64,000 nt of DNA from Bacillus dicomae (GCF_006494425.1 NZ_VHIV01000006.1:62001-126000); one strand, 5' to 3'. Shown: positions 43,284 to 53,288, numbered from the stretch's first letter. Numbers and translations are program-made. Notes: generated by a model from the letters alone, not told the origin.

Positions 43284-44177
43284 ATGTTAGAACAATTTCA
43301 TATACATGCTGATTTAAAACAGCAGCTTTCAAACATTCACGAAAAGAATAAGCAAGAAGCTGGTGAAAATGCACATTTAATTGGAAAGAAAATATATAAA
43401 GCATCCGATAACAGCATTATCGAAGATGCTATTACAGCACTTCTTCTTGGCAAAAACATTCTATTAAAAGGGCCGACTGGTAGTGGTAAAACAGTACTAG
43501 CGGAAACTCTTTCTTCTTTATTCCAAAAGCCAATGCATAGCATTAACTGTTCTGTTGACTTAGATGTAGAAGGTATTTTAGGATACAACACACTACAAAC
43601 AAAAGATGGCGCGTCTGAAGTTACATTCGTTAACGGTCCTCTTATGAAAGCAATGAAGAACGGTCATTTCCTCTATATTGATGAAATCAATATGGCAAAA
43701 CCTGAAACGTTACCACTACTTCACGGTGCGTTAGATTATCGTAAAATGATTACTAATCCGTTTACACAAGAAGTGGTATACGGTGATGATGAGTATCGTG
43801 TAATCGCAGCAATTAATGAAGGTTACGTTGGTACAAGTGAACTAAACGAAGCGTTAAAAAACCGTTTCGTTATTATTGAAGTTCCTTACATTCAAGGTGA
43901 TACATTAAAAGAACTATTATTAGCAGAATCAAAATTAAATGATGTTGCAACAATTGAAAAGTTTGTTGCATTTGCAAGCGATCTTATGCCTTTAGCTCGT
44001 GATGGACGTGTAAGTGAAGAAGCAGCAAGTATTCGTGGCATTATCGATGCATGTGATTTAGGTGTATATATTCCTGTTATGCGTGCAATTGAACGTAGTA
44101 TTATCGCAAAATTAAACGATGAAACAGAACAAATGACTGTCCGTGAATTAGCAGAAAGTTATTTCTTTGAGGGATAA
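43284..44177 (+). CDS. MoxR/NorQ-type AAA+ ATPase
   Basis: A 297-residue AAA+ chaperone. Walker A LKGPTGSGKT near residue 65, Walker B GHFLYIDEINM near 130, sensor region VIAAINEGYVGTSELNEALK near 176 with the arginine finger beyond. The frame is open for 36 further codons upstream, but AGGTGGG lies 6 nt before the chosen ATG and the family N-terminus fits. It is followed after 3 nt by a VWA protein, the typical MoxR-VWA pair; in B. subtilis the counterparts are YojN and YojO, named for resemblance to NorQ/NorD. The true client is unknown. Confidence 0.9.
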   Translation: MLEQFHIHADLKQQLSNIHEKNKQEAGENAHLIGKKIYKASDNSIIEDAITALLLGKNILLKGPTGSGKTVLAETLSSLFQKPMHSINCSVDLDVEGILGYNTLQTKDGASEVTFVNGPLMKAMKNGHFLYIDEINMAKPETLPLLHGALDYRKMITNPFTQEVVYGDDEYRVIAAINEGYVGTSELNEALKNRFVIIEVPYIQGDTLKELLLAESKLNDVATIEKFVAFASDLMPLARDGRVSEEAASIRGIIDACDLGVYIPVMRAIERSIIAKLNDETEQMTVRELAESYFFEG

Positions 44178-44180
44178 TTC

Positions 44181-46061
44181 ATGAGACAAATTTTTAGTGA
44201 CAAAAAAATTGATGCGTCGCTGTTTCTACAAATGGAAAACTTAATGTATGCCCTTCTCAAAGAAGATGATGCCTACCTTGAGTATGGCTATAAAGCATAC
44301 TACGACGAAATTGAAAAAAAGGTTGTCATTAGTCACTTTTGGGATGATCGAAAAGAAGAGGATACAGTAATCGGATTAAAAAGCGAAGTGTTTTTAAAAG
44401 CACTTGGTAATAAACATTACTCGGACATGACTTTAATTCGTTCTTATGCGATCGAATTACAAGAATCACCCTTAAAAAAGTTTTTAACACAATTATTTGT
44501 TCTATTAGAAGATTTACGTGTTGAGGAAATCGTAAAAAACTTACGCCCTGGCACAAAGCATGTTTTTAAAAGAAGAAAAGAAATGTATCGCAATTACTTT
44601 AGCTCACAAAATGAAATCAATCGCGTTCGTAACTATCACGGTGATCGTCTATTTTGTCTATGCTATCTTTCATTAACGAGCGATAAATATGAAATGTTTA
44701 ATAATGAATATTTCGAGCAGATTGAAGCTATTCTGCATGAAACATTCCAAGCCCGTAATACGGAAGATATTATGTATATCGTTGAGAAAATTCGCTATCG
44801 TTTAGAGGAGCTTCTTGAAAGTGATATGCTTAACAATTATTTCGGACACGCTCCGCTCTACTTATCTGTTATTGCAGATGAAAAAGACAGCCGTCCCGAA
44901 AAATTAGCAAATGATGATACGCAAATCGTTGATGATGAGAATAAAAATAAAATTAATGAAAGCTTCTCTACATGGCACCGTGAAAATAAAAACAATGAAA
45001 ATGAGAACTTTTTACGTTTTGAATTAGAAAGCGGAACAAAAACAAATATGATGGGTGACACTGCTCGCGAATCAGAAGATGGTGACCAAGCACTTGGCTC
45101 TGTACAAGGTACTTCTCAAAAAAGTACACAATCCAACTTTGATGGTGCTGATACAGAGGAAGCAAGAGCTTCTCACGCTTCTAGTCAAAATGATGGTGCA
45201 TACGGTAAGTATAACACTGGCGCTTCTCATACATTTAAAGAAGCACGTAAACCAAATCCTGACGAGAAAAAGGATTACCAAGCTATCAAATCAGTCGTTA
45301 ATAAAGATGTAAAAGAATTAAAGAAAATTATCGAAAAAACGATTGAAAATAAAACAAACGCAAACAGTGATAAATATTACGGAAGACTTCGTAAGAAATT
45401 CCTTCGTATTTATACTGAAAAACAGCCTCGCATGTTTTATAAAAAAGGGCAAGAATCACAAGAGCTCGACGTTGCATTCCAACTACTAGTGGACTGCTCT
45501 GGTTCTATGTATAACAAAATGGAAGAAACGAAAAAGAGTGTGGTCCTATTCCATGAAGCGTTGAAATCGTTAAAAATCCCGCACGCTATTAGCGGATTTT
45601 GGGAAGATGCTTCTAGTGCGAAACCTGAAGATAAGCCGAACGTTATCCATGAAGTTGTAACGTATAAAAACTCAACGTTACCAAACGTTGGTCCCGAAAT
45701 TATGCAGCTTCGCGAAGAAGAAGATAATCGCGATGGATATATTATTCGTATCGTTTCTGAAAAGCTTGCAAAAAGACCAGAAAAACATAAATTCTTACTT
45801 GTCTTCACAGACGGTGAACCTTCTGCTCTTGACTATCAACAAGATGGTATTTTAGATACGCATGAAGCTGTTAAGCTTGCTCGTAAAAGTGGTATGGAAG
45901 TAATCGGTATCTTCATCGAAGAAGGGGAAGCGAAAGAAGCAACTTATCAATTAATGAAGAACATTTATAACCATCACTTCTTAGTTGCAAATCACGCTGA
46001 AGATTTACGTCTGAAGATTAAACCACTATTGAAAAAGTTATTACTGAAGACGATTGAATAG
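44181..46061 (+). CDS. VWA-domain protein, NorD/CobT-like partner of the MoxR ATPase
   Basis: A 626-residue cytoplasmic protein. An N-terminal helical half (about 1-220) leads to a long acidic, Ser/Asn-rich low-complexity linker (about 230-370). The C-terminal von Willebrand A domain has its MIDAS motif DCSGSMYNK near residue 437 and VFTDGEPSALDYQ near 545. Such pairs use ATP hydrolysis to insert metals or remodel a client. The client here is not encoded nearby; no norB homologue was seen. Confidence 0.88.
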   Translation: MRQIFSDKKIDASLFLQMENLMYALLKEDDAYLEYGYKAYYDEIEKKVVISHFWDDRKEEDTVIGLKSEVFLKALGNKHYSDMTLIRSYAIELQESPLKKFLTQLFVLLEDLRVEEIVKNLRPGTKHVFKRRKEMYRNYFSSQNEINRVRNYHGDRLFCLCYLSLTSDKYEMFNNEYFEQIEAILHETFQARNTEDIMYIVEKIRYRLEELLESDMLNNYFGHAPLYLSVIADEKDSRPEKLANDDTQIVDDENKNKINESFSTWHRENKNNENENFLRFELESGTKTNMMGDTARESEDGDQALGSVQGTSQKSTQSNFDGADTEEARASHASSQNDGAYGKYNTGASHTFKEARKPNPDEKKDYQAIKSVVNKDVKELKKIIEKTIENKTNANSDKYYGRLRKKFLRIYTEKQPRMFYKKGQESQELDVAFQLLVDCSGSMYNKMEETKKSVVLFHEALKSLKIPHAISGFWEDASSAKPEDKPNVIHEVVTYKNSTLPNVGPEIMQLREEEDNRDGYIIRIVSEKLAKRPEKHKFLLVFTDGEPSALDYQQDGILDTHEAVKLARKSGMEVIGIFIEEGEAKEATYQLMKNIYNHHFLVANHAEDLRLKIKPLLKKLLLKTIE

Positions 46062-46092
46062 AAAAACAGGAGCCTTGCGCTCCTGTTTTTTT
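46062..46092. terminator. bidirectional terminator after the MoxR/VWA operon
   Basis: AAAAACAGGAGC pairs with GCTCCTGTTTTT around a 5-nt loop. Confidence 0.88.
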
Positions 46093-46099
46093 CTTTCAA

Positions 46100-46522
46100 T
46101 CACTTTGTTTCTGGTTGAAACTTATATGGAATAGATACTTCTAGTAATGCCTCGAATCCTCCATCATAGAATGGGAATCGTTCATTTGCAATTGTTCGAT
46201 CCACCCACTCTATTGCAGAAATTTCTCCTTCATCTGCTGCAACAAGTTCACCTGTTACTACATTTGCTCGGAATGTAAAAAGTAGCGCATGATTCCTGGA
46301 TTCTTCAAAGAATTTTTCATTGATCGCAACAAGTCCACCTGCCATAGCCGTTAAACCTGTCTCTTCTTTTACTTCCCTTACTAGAGCTTGCTCTAACGTT
46401 TCACCCTTTTCAACAGCCCCACCTGGCAATGACCAAACATTTTGTTCTACATTATGTACCATTAATATTTTATCTGTTTCTTCGTCATGTATTAGTGCAT
46501 ATACGACATCAACTCTTTGCAT
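46100..46522 (-). CDS. Nudix hydrolase
   Basis: A 140-residue MutT-like protein. The Nudix box GGAVEKGETLEQALVREVKE continues into ETGL near residue 38, and all metal-binding Glu are present. The ATG has AAGGAG 9 nt upstream, located within the 3' end of the phosphoribosyltransferase gene, which it overlaps by 14 nt. Substrate unknown; coupling to a PRTase suggests a nucleotide or sugar-nucleotide. Confidence 0.9.
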   Translation of the reverse strand: MQRVDVVYALIHDEETDKILMVHNVEQNVWSLPGGAVEKGETLEQALVREVKEETGLTAMAGGLVAINEKFFEESRNHALLFTFRANVVTGELVAADEGEISAIEWVDRTIANERFPFYDGGFEALLEVSIPYKFQPETK

Positions 46523-47051
46523 GTTGCTTTTCTCCTTCAATTAACTCATCCATTGTAAATAAAGAATGTAGTTGTAAGCCATCTTCTAATAAGTTTTCTC
46601 TTCCCTCTTTTGTTCGTTCAATTACGCCTAAAACATGATGTACCTTCGCACCTAGTTCTCTTAAATCTTTCGTGCTTAATAATATTTGACCACCTGTCGT
46701 AATAACATCTTCAACAACACAAACATTTTTCTCAGTAATATCAACGCCTTCTGCTAACTTGCATGTACCGTACTTCTTCGCTTCTTTTCTTACAAATACA
46801 ACTGGTATACCTGTTTGTAAAGATAATGCTGTTGCTACTGGAATTCCTCCCATCTCTAAACCTGCGAGCACTTCTGTCTCAGGAGGAATGAGCTCTTTTA
46901 ATTGTTTAACAATTTCTACTAACAATGCTGGATTAGATTCAAATAAGTACTTATCAAAGTATTGATTTGATACTTGTCCTGATCGAAGCTTAAATGTTCC
47001 CGTTAAACGTGACGTATTGTAAATTTCCTTTGCTAACTCCCATTTCTCCAT
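46509..47051 (-). CDS. orotate-phosphoribosyltransferase-like protein
   Basis: A 180-residue type-I PRTase. FKLRSGQVSNQYFDKYLFES near residue 21 is the orotate-PRTase substrate loop region, and VCVVEDVITTGGQ near 110 is the PRPP-binding motif with both acidic residues. It is shorter than pathway PyrE and stands outside a pyr operon, paired with a Nudix hydrolase, so it may be a salvage or house-cleaning enzyme instead of the biosynthetic one. Confidence 0.82.
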   Translation of the reverse strand: MEKWELAKEIYNTSRLTGTFKLRSGQVSNQYFDKYLFESNPALLVEIVKQLKELIPPETEVLAGLEMGGIPVATALSLQTGIPVVFVRKEAKKYGTCKLAEGVDITEKNVCVVEDVITTGGQILLSTKDLRELGAKVHHVLGVIERTKEGRENLLEDGLQLHSLFTMDELIEGEKQHAKS

Positions 47052-47128
47052 TCCCTATCTCCCCTTTACACACAAATTAACTCATTCTATCACATTTGTA
47101 ATTATTTGTATATTCCTAAAATACAAAT

Positions 47129-47162
47129 AAAAAGGGTCGATTCCTAAGAATCGACCCTTTTT
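47129..47162 (-). terminator. intrinsic terminator of kbl-tdh
   Basis: A perfect 15-bp stem, AAAAAGGGTCGATTC / GAATCGACCCTTTTT, with a 4-nt loop. Confidence 0.9.
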
Positions 47163-47163
47163 A

Positions 47164-48129
47164 TTAATTCATCACTAACTCAGCTGTGAGCTTTTTTTTT
47201 AACTTAGCCAACATGTCCGTTGTCATTTTGTCTAAATCATATTCTGCTTTAAAGCCCCACTCTTTCATTGCCGCTGTTGCATCAATAGAGTTTGGCCAGC
47301 TATCAGCGATTGTTTGACGAGCTGGATCTACAGCGTAATCCATTGTAAACGTCGGAATGTGTTTACGAATTGATGCTGCAATTTGCTCTGGCTCAAAACT
47401 CATTGCTGTAATATTAAATGCATTTCTATGCACTAGTTTACTTGGATCAGCTTCCATTAATGAAATGATTGCTTGTAAAGCATCTGGCATATACATCATA
47501 TCCATGTACGTTCCTTCTGCAATATATGAGGTATATGCGCCTTTTTTAATTGCCTCATAATAAATTTCAACTGCATAATCAGTCGTTCCGCCTCCCGGAG
47601 GAGCTACGTAAGAAATTAAACCTGGGAAACGTACACCGCGCGTATCAACGCCAAATTTTTGATGATAATAATCACATAATAATTCTCCTGCTACTTTGTT
47701 TACCCCATACATCGTAGTAGGACGCTGAATGGTATCTTGTGGCGTATTATCTTTTGGCGTTGATGGACCGAATGCACCGATAGAGCTTGGCGTGAAGAAC
47801 TTACAGTTTAATTCACGAGCTGCTTCTAATGCATTTACAAGTCCGCCCATATTTAAATTCCATGCAAATAACGGATTTTTTTCTGCTGTTGCTGAAAGTA
47901 AAGCTGCTAAATGAATAATTGTATCTACTTCATTACGCTTTGCGATATCATGTAGTTTTTGTCCATCTGTTACATCTAACGTTTCAAATGGACCAGACGT
48001 TACTACTTCACTATCTGTTTCACGAATATCTGTTGCAATAACATTTGATGCGCCGTATACATCACGAAGTTTCATTACTAGTTCAGAACCAATTTGCCCT
48101 AAAGAACCGGTTACTAGAATTTTTTTCAT
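47164..48129 (-). CDS. tdh: L-threonine 3-dehydrogenase, SDR type
   Basis: A 321-residue extended short-chain dehydrogenase oxidising threonine to 2-amino-3-ketobutyrate with NAD+. Rossmann motif [15 protein letters not shown] is at residues 4-18 and the catalytic YxxxK is YGVNK near 140, with the Ser in [15 protein letters not shown] lies 8 nt before the ATG; a GTG 9 nt upstream is also in frame. The ketobutyrate ligase gene kbl precedes it by 44 nt in the same transcript, so the pair converts threonine to glycine and acetyl-CoA. SDR-type rather than zinc-type Tdh. Confidence 0.9.
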   Translation of the reverse strand: MKKILVTGSLGQIGSELVMKLRDVYGASNVIATDIRETDSEVVTSGPFETLDVTDGQKLHDIAKRNEVDTIIHLAALLSATAEKNPLFAWNLNMGGLVNALEAARELNCKFFTPSSIGAFGPSTPKDNTPQDTIQRPTTMYGVNKVAGELLCDYYHQKFGVDTRGVRFPGLISYVAPPGGGTTDYAVEIYYEAIKKGAYTSYIAEGTYMDMMYMPDALQAIISLMEADPSKLVHRNAFNITAMSFEPEQIAASIRKHIPTFTMDYAVDPARQTIADSWPNSIDATAAMKEWGFKAEYDLDKMTTDMLAKLKKKLTAELVMN

Positions 48130-48173
48130 TTTCCCCACTCCTCATTTGCAAGCTATTCAAAAGATGTCTTTAC

Positions 48174-49364
48174 TTAAATGATGCCCATTTCTTTCCCTAC
48201 TTTTTCATACTTACGAATTGCTTCATCTAACATTTCTTTCGTATGAGCTGCTGTAGGCATATTACGAACACGTCCTGTTCCTTTAGCTACAGTTGGGAAC
48301 ACGATAGATTTTGCATATACGCCTTCCTCATTTAGACGTTTACTAAATTCTTGTGTTAATACTTCGTCACCAATAATACAAGGTGTAATTGGCGTTTCAC
48401 TTTCTCCGATGTTAAAGCCAAGTTCTTTTAACCCTTGTTTTAAATAGCGGCCATTTTCCCATAAACGATCATGTAACTCTGTGCTTTCCATTAAAATTTC
48501 AATTGATCGCATACATGCAGCTGCATCAGCTGGTGTTAATGCTGTAGAGAATAAGAATGGACGTGAACGAACTTTTAACCAATCAATTAAGTTTTGTTTC
48601 CCTGCTACATATCCACCAATTACCCCAATTGCTTTTGATAATGTACCAATTTGGAAATCAACTTTATCAGACAGACCGAAGTGCTTTACAGTTCCTGCAC
48701 CTTTACCAAGTACACCTGAACCGTGTGCATCGTCTACATATGTCATTAAATCTAATTCTTCTGCAATCTCAACAATCTCTGGTAGTTTTGCAACATCTCC
48801 ATCCATTGAGAAAACACCGTCTGTAATTACCATTAATTTATTGTAAAGCCCTGATTCTTTCGCCGCGATTGCTTTTTGGCGTAAATCTTCCATATCAGAA
48901 TGTTTATAAACAATAATTTTTGCTTTTGATAGACGACTACCATCAATAATAGAAGCATGGTTTAACTCGTCTGAAAGAATCGCATCATTTTTATCCATAA
49001 CGGCTGAAATCGCTGCCATATTACAGTTAAATCCTGATTGGTAAGCGATTGCTGCTTCTGTATGTTTAAACTTTGCAATTGTTTCTTCTAATTTAATATG
49101 CAAATCTAAAGTACCGTTAATTGTACGAACCGCTCCTGCTCCAACGCCGTACTTATGAATTGCACCAATTGCAGCTTCTTGCAAACGGCTATCTGTTGCT
49201 AATCCAAGATAGTTGTTTGAAGATAAGTTAATATATTCTTTTCCGCCAATTGTAATGATCGGTCCATTTGAACTCTCAAGCGGATCAATTACGTTATAAA
49301 GCCCCTTTGATTTTAAATCCTCTAAATTTTCTTCTAAAAATTTCGCAAGTGTTTTACTAGACAT
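48174..49364 (-). CDS. kbl: 2-amino-3-ketobutyrate CoA ligase (glycine C-acetyltransferase)
   Basis: A 396-residue PLP enzyme of the alpha-oxoamine synthase family. [20 protein letters not shown] near residue 48, the [10 protein letters not shown] motif near 209, and the PLP lysine in [18 protein letters not shown] near 240 are all present. GGAGG lies 7 nt before the ATG at 49364; the frame extends 5 codons further without a ribosome site. First gene of kbl-tdh. A perfect cre match lies about 110 bp upstream, overlapping the -35 region. Confidence 0.93.
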   Translation of the reverse strand: MSSKTLAKFLEENLEDLKSKGLYNVIDPLESSNGPIITIGGKEYINLSSNNYLGLATDSRLQEAAIGAIHKYGVGAGAVRTINGTLDLHIKLEETIAKFKHTEAAIAYQSGFNCNMAAISAVMDKNDAILSDELNHASIIDGSRLSKAKIIVYKHSDMEDLRQKAIAAKESGLYNKLMVITDGVFSMDGDVAKLPEIVEIAEELDLMTYVDDAHGSGVLGKGAGTVKHFGLSDKVDFQIGTLSKAIGVIGGYVAGKQNLIDWLKVRSRPFLFSTALTPADAAACMRSIEILMESTELHDRLWENGRYLKQGLKELGFNIGESETPITPCIIGDEVLTQEFSKRLNEEGVYAKSIVFPTVAKGTGRVRNMPTAAHTKEMLDEAIRKYEKVGKEMGII

Positions 49365-49472
49365 CGTGAAGCCTCCCATCGTTCATGTAAGCGAATTATT
49401 ATCTTAATAGTTCTAATAATCCCTCTACTAGCTTAACACGTTTTCAGAATTTATTATAGAAAAATAGCTTAA

Positions 49473-49487
49473 AGTAACCGCTTACAA
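49473..49487 (-). promoter_or_regulatory. perfect cre upstream of kbl
   Basis: TTGTAAGCGGTTACT on the minus strand fits WTGNAANCGNWNNCW at all 15 positions. It lies about 15-30 bp upstream of a TATAAT (49453-49458), where CcpA would block the polymerase. It also lies 90 bp before the divergent methyltransferase gene. Confidence 0.75.
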
Positions 49488-49576
49488 TTCTAGATTATAT
49501 ATGATTCATTACAAGAAATCTATCATTTACTTTTCATATTTGGTAGAATAAAAAAATATTTAAGGGGGCTTCAATC

Positions 49577-50308
49577 ATGGCATTTACTGAATCCGATGTA
49601 TATAATAATGAAGCATTTTTTGAACAATATATGAAACGAAGATACCGAGAAAATAGCCCAAATGAATCAATTGAAAAGCCAGCATTCTTTCAGCTCATTG
49701 GTAATGTGCAAGGAAAACAAATTCTCGATTTAGGTTGTGGTGACGCCAAGTTCAGCGAAGAATTATTAGAAACTGGCTGCCGCTCGTACACTGGTATTGA
49801 GGGATCAAAGCTTATGTATGAAAAGGCTGTAAAACAACTAGAAAACAAAAATGGCTCCGTTCATTTTTTAAACCTCAAAGACTATAACTATCCTCCTGCT
49901 ACTTTTGATTTAGTAACATCTAGACTCGCCTTACATTATATTGAAGATCTTCATACCATTTTTCAAAATGTGTTTAAAACTTTAAAAACAAATGGAACCT
50001 TTACCTTTAGCGTTCAACATCCCATTATTACCTCTTCATTTGAAAGCTTGCACACGAGCGGTAAAAGAACGAACTGGCTCGTCGATGATTATTTTAAAAT
50101 GGGGAAACGTGTTGAACCTTGGATTGATCAAGAAGTTATTAAATATCATCGTACAACGGAAGAATATTTTACATTATTACAACAAGCTGGATTTACGATT
50201 ACAAACATAAAAGAAGCTACACCCAATCAAACTTATTTTCAGAGTGAAGAAGAATATGAACGTCGGTTACGTATTCCCCTCTTCCTCTTATTCTCTTGCC
50301 GAAAATAA
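49577..50308 (+). CDS. class I SAM-dependent methyltransferase
   Basis: A 243-residue Rossmann methyltransferase. Motif I is ILDLGCGDAKFSEELLETGC near residue 50 and motif IV TFDLVTSRLALHYIEDL near 113, followed by FSVQHPIITSSF. It resembles UbiE/biotin-C type small-molecule methyltransferases; the substrate is unknown. AAGGGGGC precedes the ATG. Monocistronic, divergent from kbl. Confidence 0.87.
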   Translation: MAFTESDVYNNEAFFEQYMKRRYRENSPNESIEKPAFFQLIGNVQGKQILDLGCGDAKFSEELLETGCRSYTGIEGSKLMYEKAVKQLENKNGSVHFLNLKDYNYPPATFDLVTSRLALHYIEDLHTIFQNVFKTLKTNGTFTFSVQHPIITSSFESLHTSGKRTNWLVDDYFKMGKRVEPWIDQEVIKYHRTTEEYFTLLQQAGFTITNIKEATPNQTYFQSEEEYERRLRIPLFLLFSCRK

Positions 50309-50338
50309 AAAGACGATGAATCCTCATCGTCTTTTTTT
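50307..50338. terminator. bidirectional terminator between methyltransferase and siderophore ATPase genes
   Basis: AAAAAGACGATGA pairs with TCATCGTCTTTTT around a 4-nt loop. Confidence 0.9.
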
Positions 50339-50340
50339 CA

Positions 50341-51162
50341 TTATCTCATTACTTGAGCAACCTCTTTACGTACACGTCTTCCTTTTCCATGTGGGATACA
50401 AAGTGGCGTCCCAAATAACGGATCCGTACTGATTTGACATTCCATTCGGAATACATCACGTACTAGCTTCTCATCTACTACTTCTTCTGGCTTACCTTGT
50501 GCATATATTTGTTTATCTTGAATGGCTACAATATTATCTGCATAACGGCATGCTAAATTTAAATCGTGTAGTACCATAACAATTGTTCTTTGCTCTGTTT
50601 CATTTAATTCGAATAATAAATCTAGCACTTCAATTTGGTGAGTCATATCTAAATATGTAGTAGGCTCATCCAATAAAATAATATCTGTATCTTGTGCAAG
50701 CGTCATTGCAATCCAAGCACGTTGACGTTGTCCACCTGAAAGAGCATGCACATCACGCTCAGCAAATTCTGTCATACCTGTTGCTGCAAGTGCTTTTTGT
50801 ACCATTTCTTCATCTTTTTCTGACCATTGCTTCAGCCATGTTTGATATGGATAACGTCCTTGCTTTACAAGCTGCAATACTGTAAGTCCTTCTGGCGCTT
50901 GCGGTCCTTGCGGTAAAATTGCCATTTGACGAGCGATTTGCTTCGTTTGCATACTTTGAATAGCTTGATTATCTAACAAAATGTCACCAGTTGTTGGCTT
51001 TAATAATCTAGCTAGTGAACGTAATAAAGTTGATTTCCCGCAACCGTTAGAACCGATAAAGATTGTAATTTCGCCTTTTGGAATTTCTAAATTCAACTCA
51101 TCAATAATAATTGTTTCACCGTAAGACAACGTCAAACGTTTCGTCTCCAATGCTTTTTGCAT
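50341..51162 (-). CDS. iron-siderophore ABC transporter ATPase (FecE/YusV type)
   Basis: A 273-residue ATPase of the iron(III)-siderophore family. Walker A FIGSNGCGKST near residue 36, signature ALSGGQRQRAWIAMTLAQ near 137, and Walker B IILLDEPTTYLDMTHQIEVL are intact. The ATG at 51162 has AAGGGAG 6 nt upstream; an ATG 6 nt earlier abuts that site. Last gene of a three-gene import operon, 12 nt after the second permease. It resembles B. subtilis YusV, which serves several uptake systems. Confidence 0.9.
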   Translation of the reverse strand: MQKALETKRLTLSYGETIIIDELNLEIPKGEITIFIGSNGCGKSTLLRSLARLLKPTTGDILLDNQAIQSMQTKQIARQMAILPQGPQAPEGLTVLQLVKQGRYPYQTWLKQWSEKDEEMVQKALAATGMTEFAERDVHALSGGQRQRAWIAMTLAQDTDIILLDEPTTYLDMTHQIEVLDLLFELNETEQRTIVMVLHDLNLACRYADNIVAIQDKQIYAQGKPEEVVDEKLVRDVFRMECQISTDPLFGTPLCIPHGKGRRVRKEVAQVMR

Positions 51163-51174
51163 ATTCATCTCCCT

Positions 51175-52233
51175 TTATGAATTCCGACTTTTATAAAGTA
51201 AATAAATAAAATAAGGTGCACCAATTGCTGATGTAAATACCCCTGCTGGAATTTCAAGTGGTGTGAAAACTGTACGCCCGATTAAATCTGCAGCAAGTAC
51301 TAAAATTGCACCAACAATAGCCGCAACTGGGAGTAATGCACCGTATAAAGAACCAACTAGTCTTCGTGAAATATGAGGTGCCATTAAACCGACAAATCCA
51401 ATTCCTCCGGCAAAGGCAACTGCTCCACCAATTAAAGCTGTACTAAGTAATAACATGAATACGCGCGACTTCGTTAAAGGAACACCAAGCCCTACTGCTA
51501 TATCGTCTCCTAGCTCTTGCGCATTTAAATGCCTAGCAGCTATAAATGATATTACCGTTAAAATGAGAACCCACGGTGCAAGCACCATAACGTTTTGCCA
51601 TGAAGAACCGTAAACAGTACCTGTAATCCATACATTCGCCTGACTCGCTTGATAAATTGGCGCTAACAACATAAACAAAGTCGTCGCCGCTTTCGTTAAT
51701 GCCCAAAACCCAACACCAATTAAAACAAGACTAATCGGTGATAATCCGTCATTTCTCCATGCAAATAAATATACAAAAAGCGCTACAATCGTTGCCCCAA
51801 CAAAGGCCGCCAACGGCATATAATGAATGCTTACGGTTAGCGCATTATTTTTATCACTAAATATAGCTAAAAATAATACAACTGCAACACTTGCACCACC
51901 TGTAATCCCGATGATGTCAGGAGAAGCCAGTGGATTTCGAACAAGACCTTGTAAAATACATCCTGCTACAGCAAGTGCGATTCCTACAAGGATGGCAATT
52001 AAAATACGCGGCATACGAAACTTATTTACAACCATATTTGACATTGCATCGCCATTTCCAGTAATCGCTTGCCATACATCATAAGGAGCAATTTTCATGT
52101 CTCCCATACCTGCACTCGCAAAAAATAATCCTATTAAAACAACTAATAAACTGAATAAGACGAGACAAGCTCGTTTATACATTAAAAACGAGAGCCCGCC
52201 TTTTCCTATACGAAACGGAATATACTTCTTCAT
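51175..52233 (-). CDS. iron-siderophore ABC permease (FecCD family, YfhA-like)
   Basis: A 352-residue FecCD-type permease with about 9-10 helices. RMPRILIAILVGIALAVAGC near residue 73 and GFVGLMAPHISRRLVGSLYG near 280 are family signatures. Its ATG overlaps the stop codon of the other permease gene (ATGA), implying coupled translation. With that partner it forms the membrane channel of the operon. Confidence 0.9.
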   Translation of the reverse strand: MKKYIPFRIGKGGLSFLMYKRACLVLFSLLVVLIGLFFASAGMGDMKIAPYDVWQAITGNGDAMSNMVVNKFRMPRILIAILVGIALAVAGCILQGLVRNPLASPDIIGITGGASVAVVLFLAIFSDKNNALTVSIHYMPLAAFVGATIVALFVYLFAWRNDGLSPISLVLIGVGFWALTKAATTLFMLLAPIYQASQANVWITGTVYGSSWQNVMVLAPWVLILTVISFIAARHLNAQELGDDIAVGLGVPLTKSRVFMLLLSTALIGGAVAFAGGIGFVGLMAPHISRRLVGSLYGALLPVAAIVGAILVLAADLIGRTVFTPLEIPAGVFTSAIGAPYFIYLLYKSRNS

Positions 52234-53234
52234 TTGCTAAGCCCTCTCTTACGTGCAATATAAATAAAGAACGGTGCACCAATAAATGCTGTCATAACTC
52301 CTACTGGTACTTCTTGTGGCATAATGACATATCTTGCTGCGATATCAGCTAAGATTAATAGTATTGCACCTAACAAGCCGCTATATGGTATTCTCCATCT
52401 GTGATCGACCCCAACAAGAAATCTGGCAAAATGCGGGATAATAATTCCAACAAATCCAATTGGACCAGCAACCGCAACTGAACCACCAGACAACAGGACA
52501 ATAATAAGTAACACGAATGATTTCATTAAAACCGTTCGTTGTCCAAGCCCTTTCGCGACGTCTTCTCCCATCATTAATGTATTTACTTTCCCTGCCATCA
52601 TAATAGATACAATCCAGCCTATTAATAAATATGGGAATACAGATTGTAAAATTTCTAACTTTCTTCCTTGCACAGATCCGGCAAGCCAAAATAATACTTC
52701 TTCAAGCGCCTTTTCATTTAACACAAGTAATCCTTGTGTTAATGATGAAAATAACGCACTAATTGCGACCCCTGCTAATGTTAACTTAAGAGGCGTTGTC
52801 CCTTCTTTTCCTAAAGAACTAGAAGCAAATACAAGTACAGTTGCAACTGCTGCCCCTAAAAAGGCAATCCACGTGAAGGCTGATAATGACGTCACGGAAA
52901 AAATAACAATTGCTACAACTATGAAGAAAGCAGCACCTGAATTTAATCCAATAAAATCTGGAGAAGCCAGTGGATTCTTCGTTAAAGTTTGCATAAGACA
53001 ACCTGCAATGGCTAAACTAGCACCAACACTCGCTGCAATTAATGCCCTCGGTAGACGCACATTTTGAATAATAATATGTTCATTGGAACCATTAAAATGG
53101 AAAAAAGCATCTAACGCTAATTTCCAACTCGTATTTGTATATCCGAAAATAATACTTCCCCAAATACAAGTAATGACTGCAATGATCCCAACAAATAATC
53201 CAATCCATTTTGCTCGATTTGTTTTTAATAACAT
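52230..53234 (-). CDS. iron-siderophore ABC permease (FecCD family, YfiZ-like)
   Basis: A 334-residue FecCD-type permease. RLPRALIAASVGASLAIAGC near residue 55 and GPIGFVGIIIPHFARFLVG near 260 are diagnostic. AAGGGG lies 9 nt before the ATG; a TTG 18 nt earlier is in frame. First gene of the permease-permease-ATPase operon, divergent from the binding-protein gene across a Fur-box promoter region. This layout matches B. subtilis yfiZ-yfhA opposite yfiY, a schizokinen/arthrobactin importer. Confidence 0.9.
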   Translation of the reverse strand: MLLKTNRAKWIGLFVGIIAVITCIWGSIIFGYTNTSWKLALDAFFHFNGSNEHIIIQNVRLPRALIAASVGASLAIAGCLMQTLTKNPLASPDFIGLNSGAAFFIVVAIVIFSVTSLSAFTWIAFLGAAVATVLVFASSSLGKEGTTPLKLTLAGVAISALFSSLTQGLLVLNEKALEEVLFWLAGSVQGRKLEILQSVFPYLLIGWIVSIMMAGKVNTLMMGEDVAKGLGQRTVLMKSFVLLIIVLLSGGSVAVAGPIGFVGIIIPHFARFLVGVDHRWRIPYSGLLGAILLILADIAARYVIMPQEVPVGVMTAFIGAPFFIYIARKRGLSK

Positions 53235-53288
53235 GCAGCGTTTCCCCTTCAATGTATAATGATACGTTGTAAGTGTATTTCAACTTAA

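Noticed and set aside
46509-47051. Biosynthetic PyrE of a pyr operon
   Set aside because: No other pyrimidine gene is nearby, the protein is short, and it is coupled to a Nudix gene, so only OPRTase-like is claimed.
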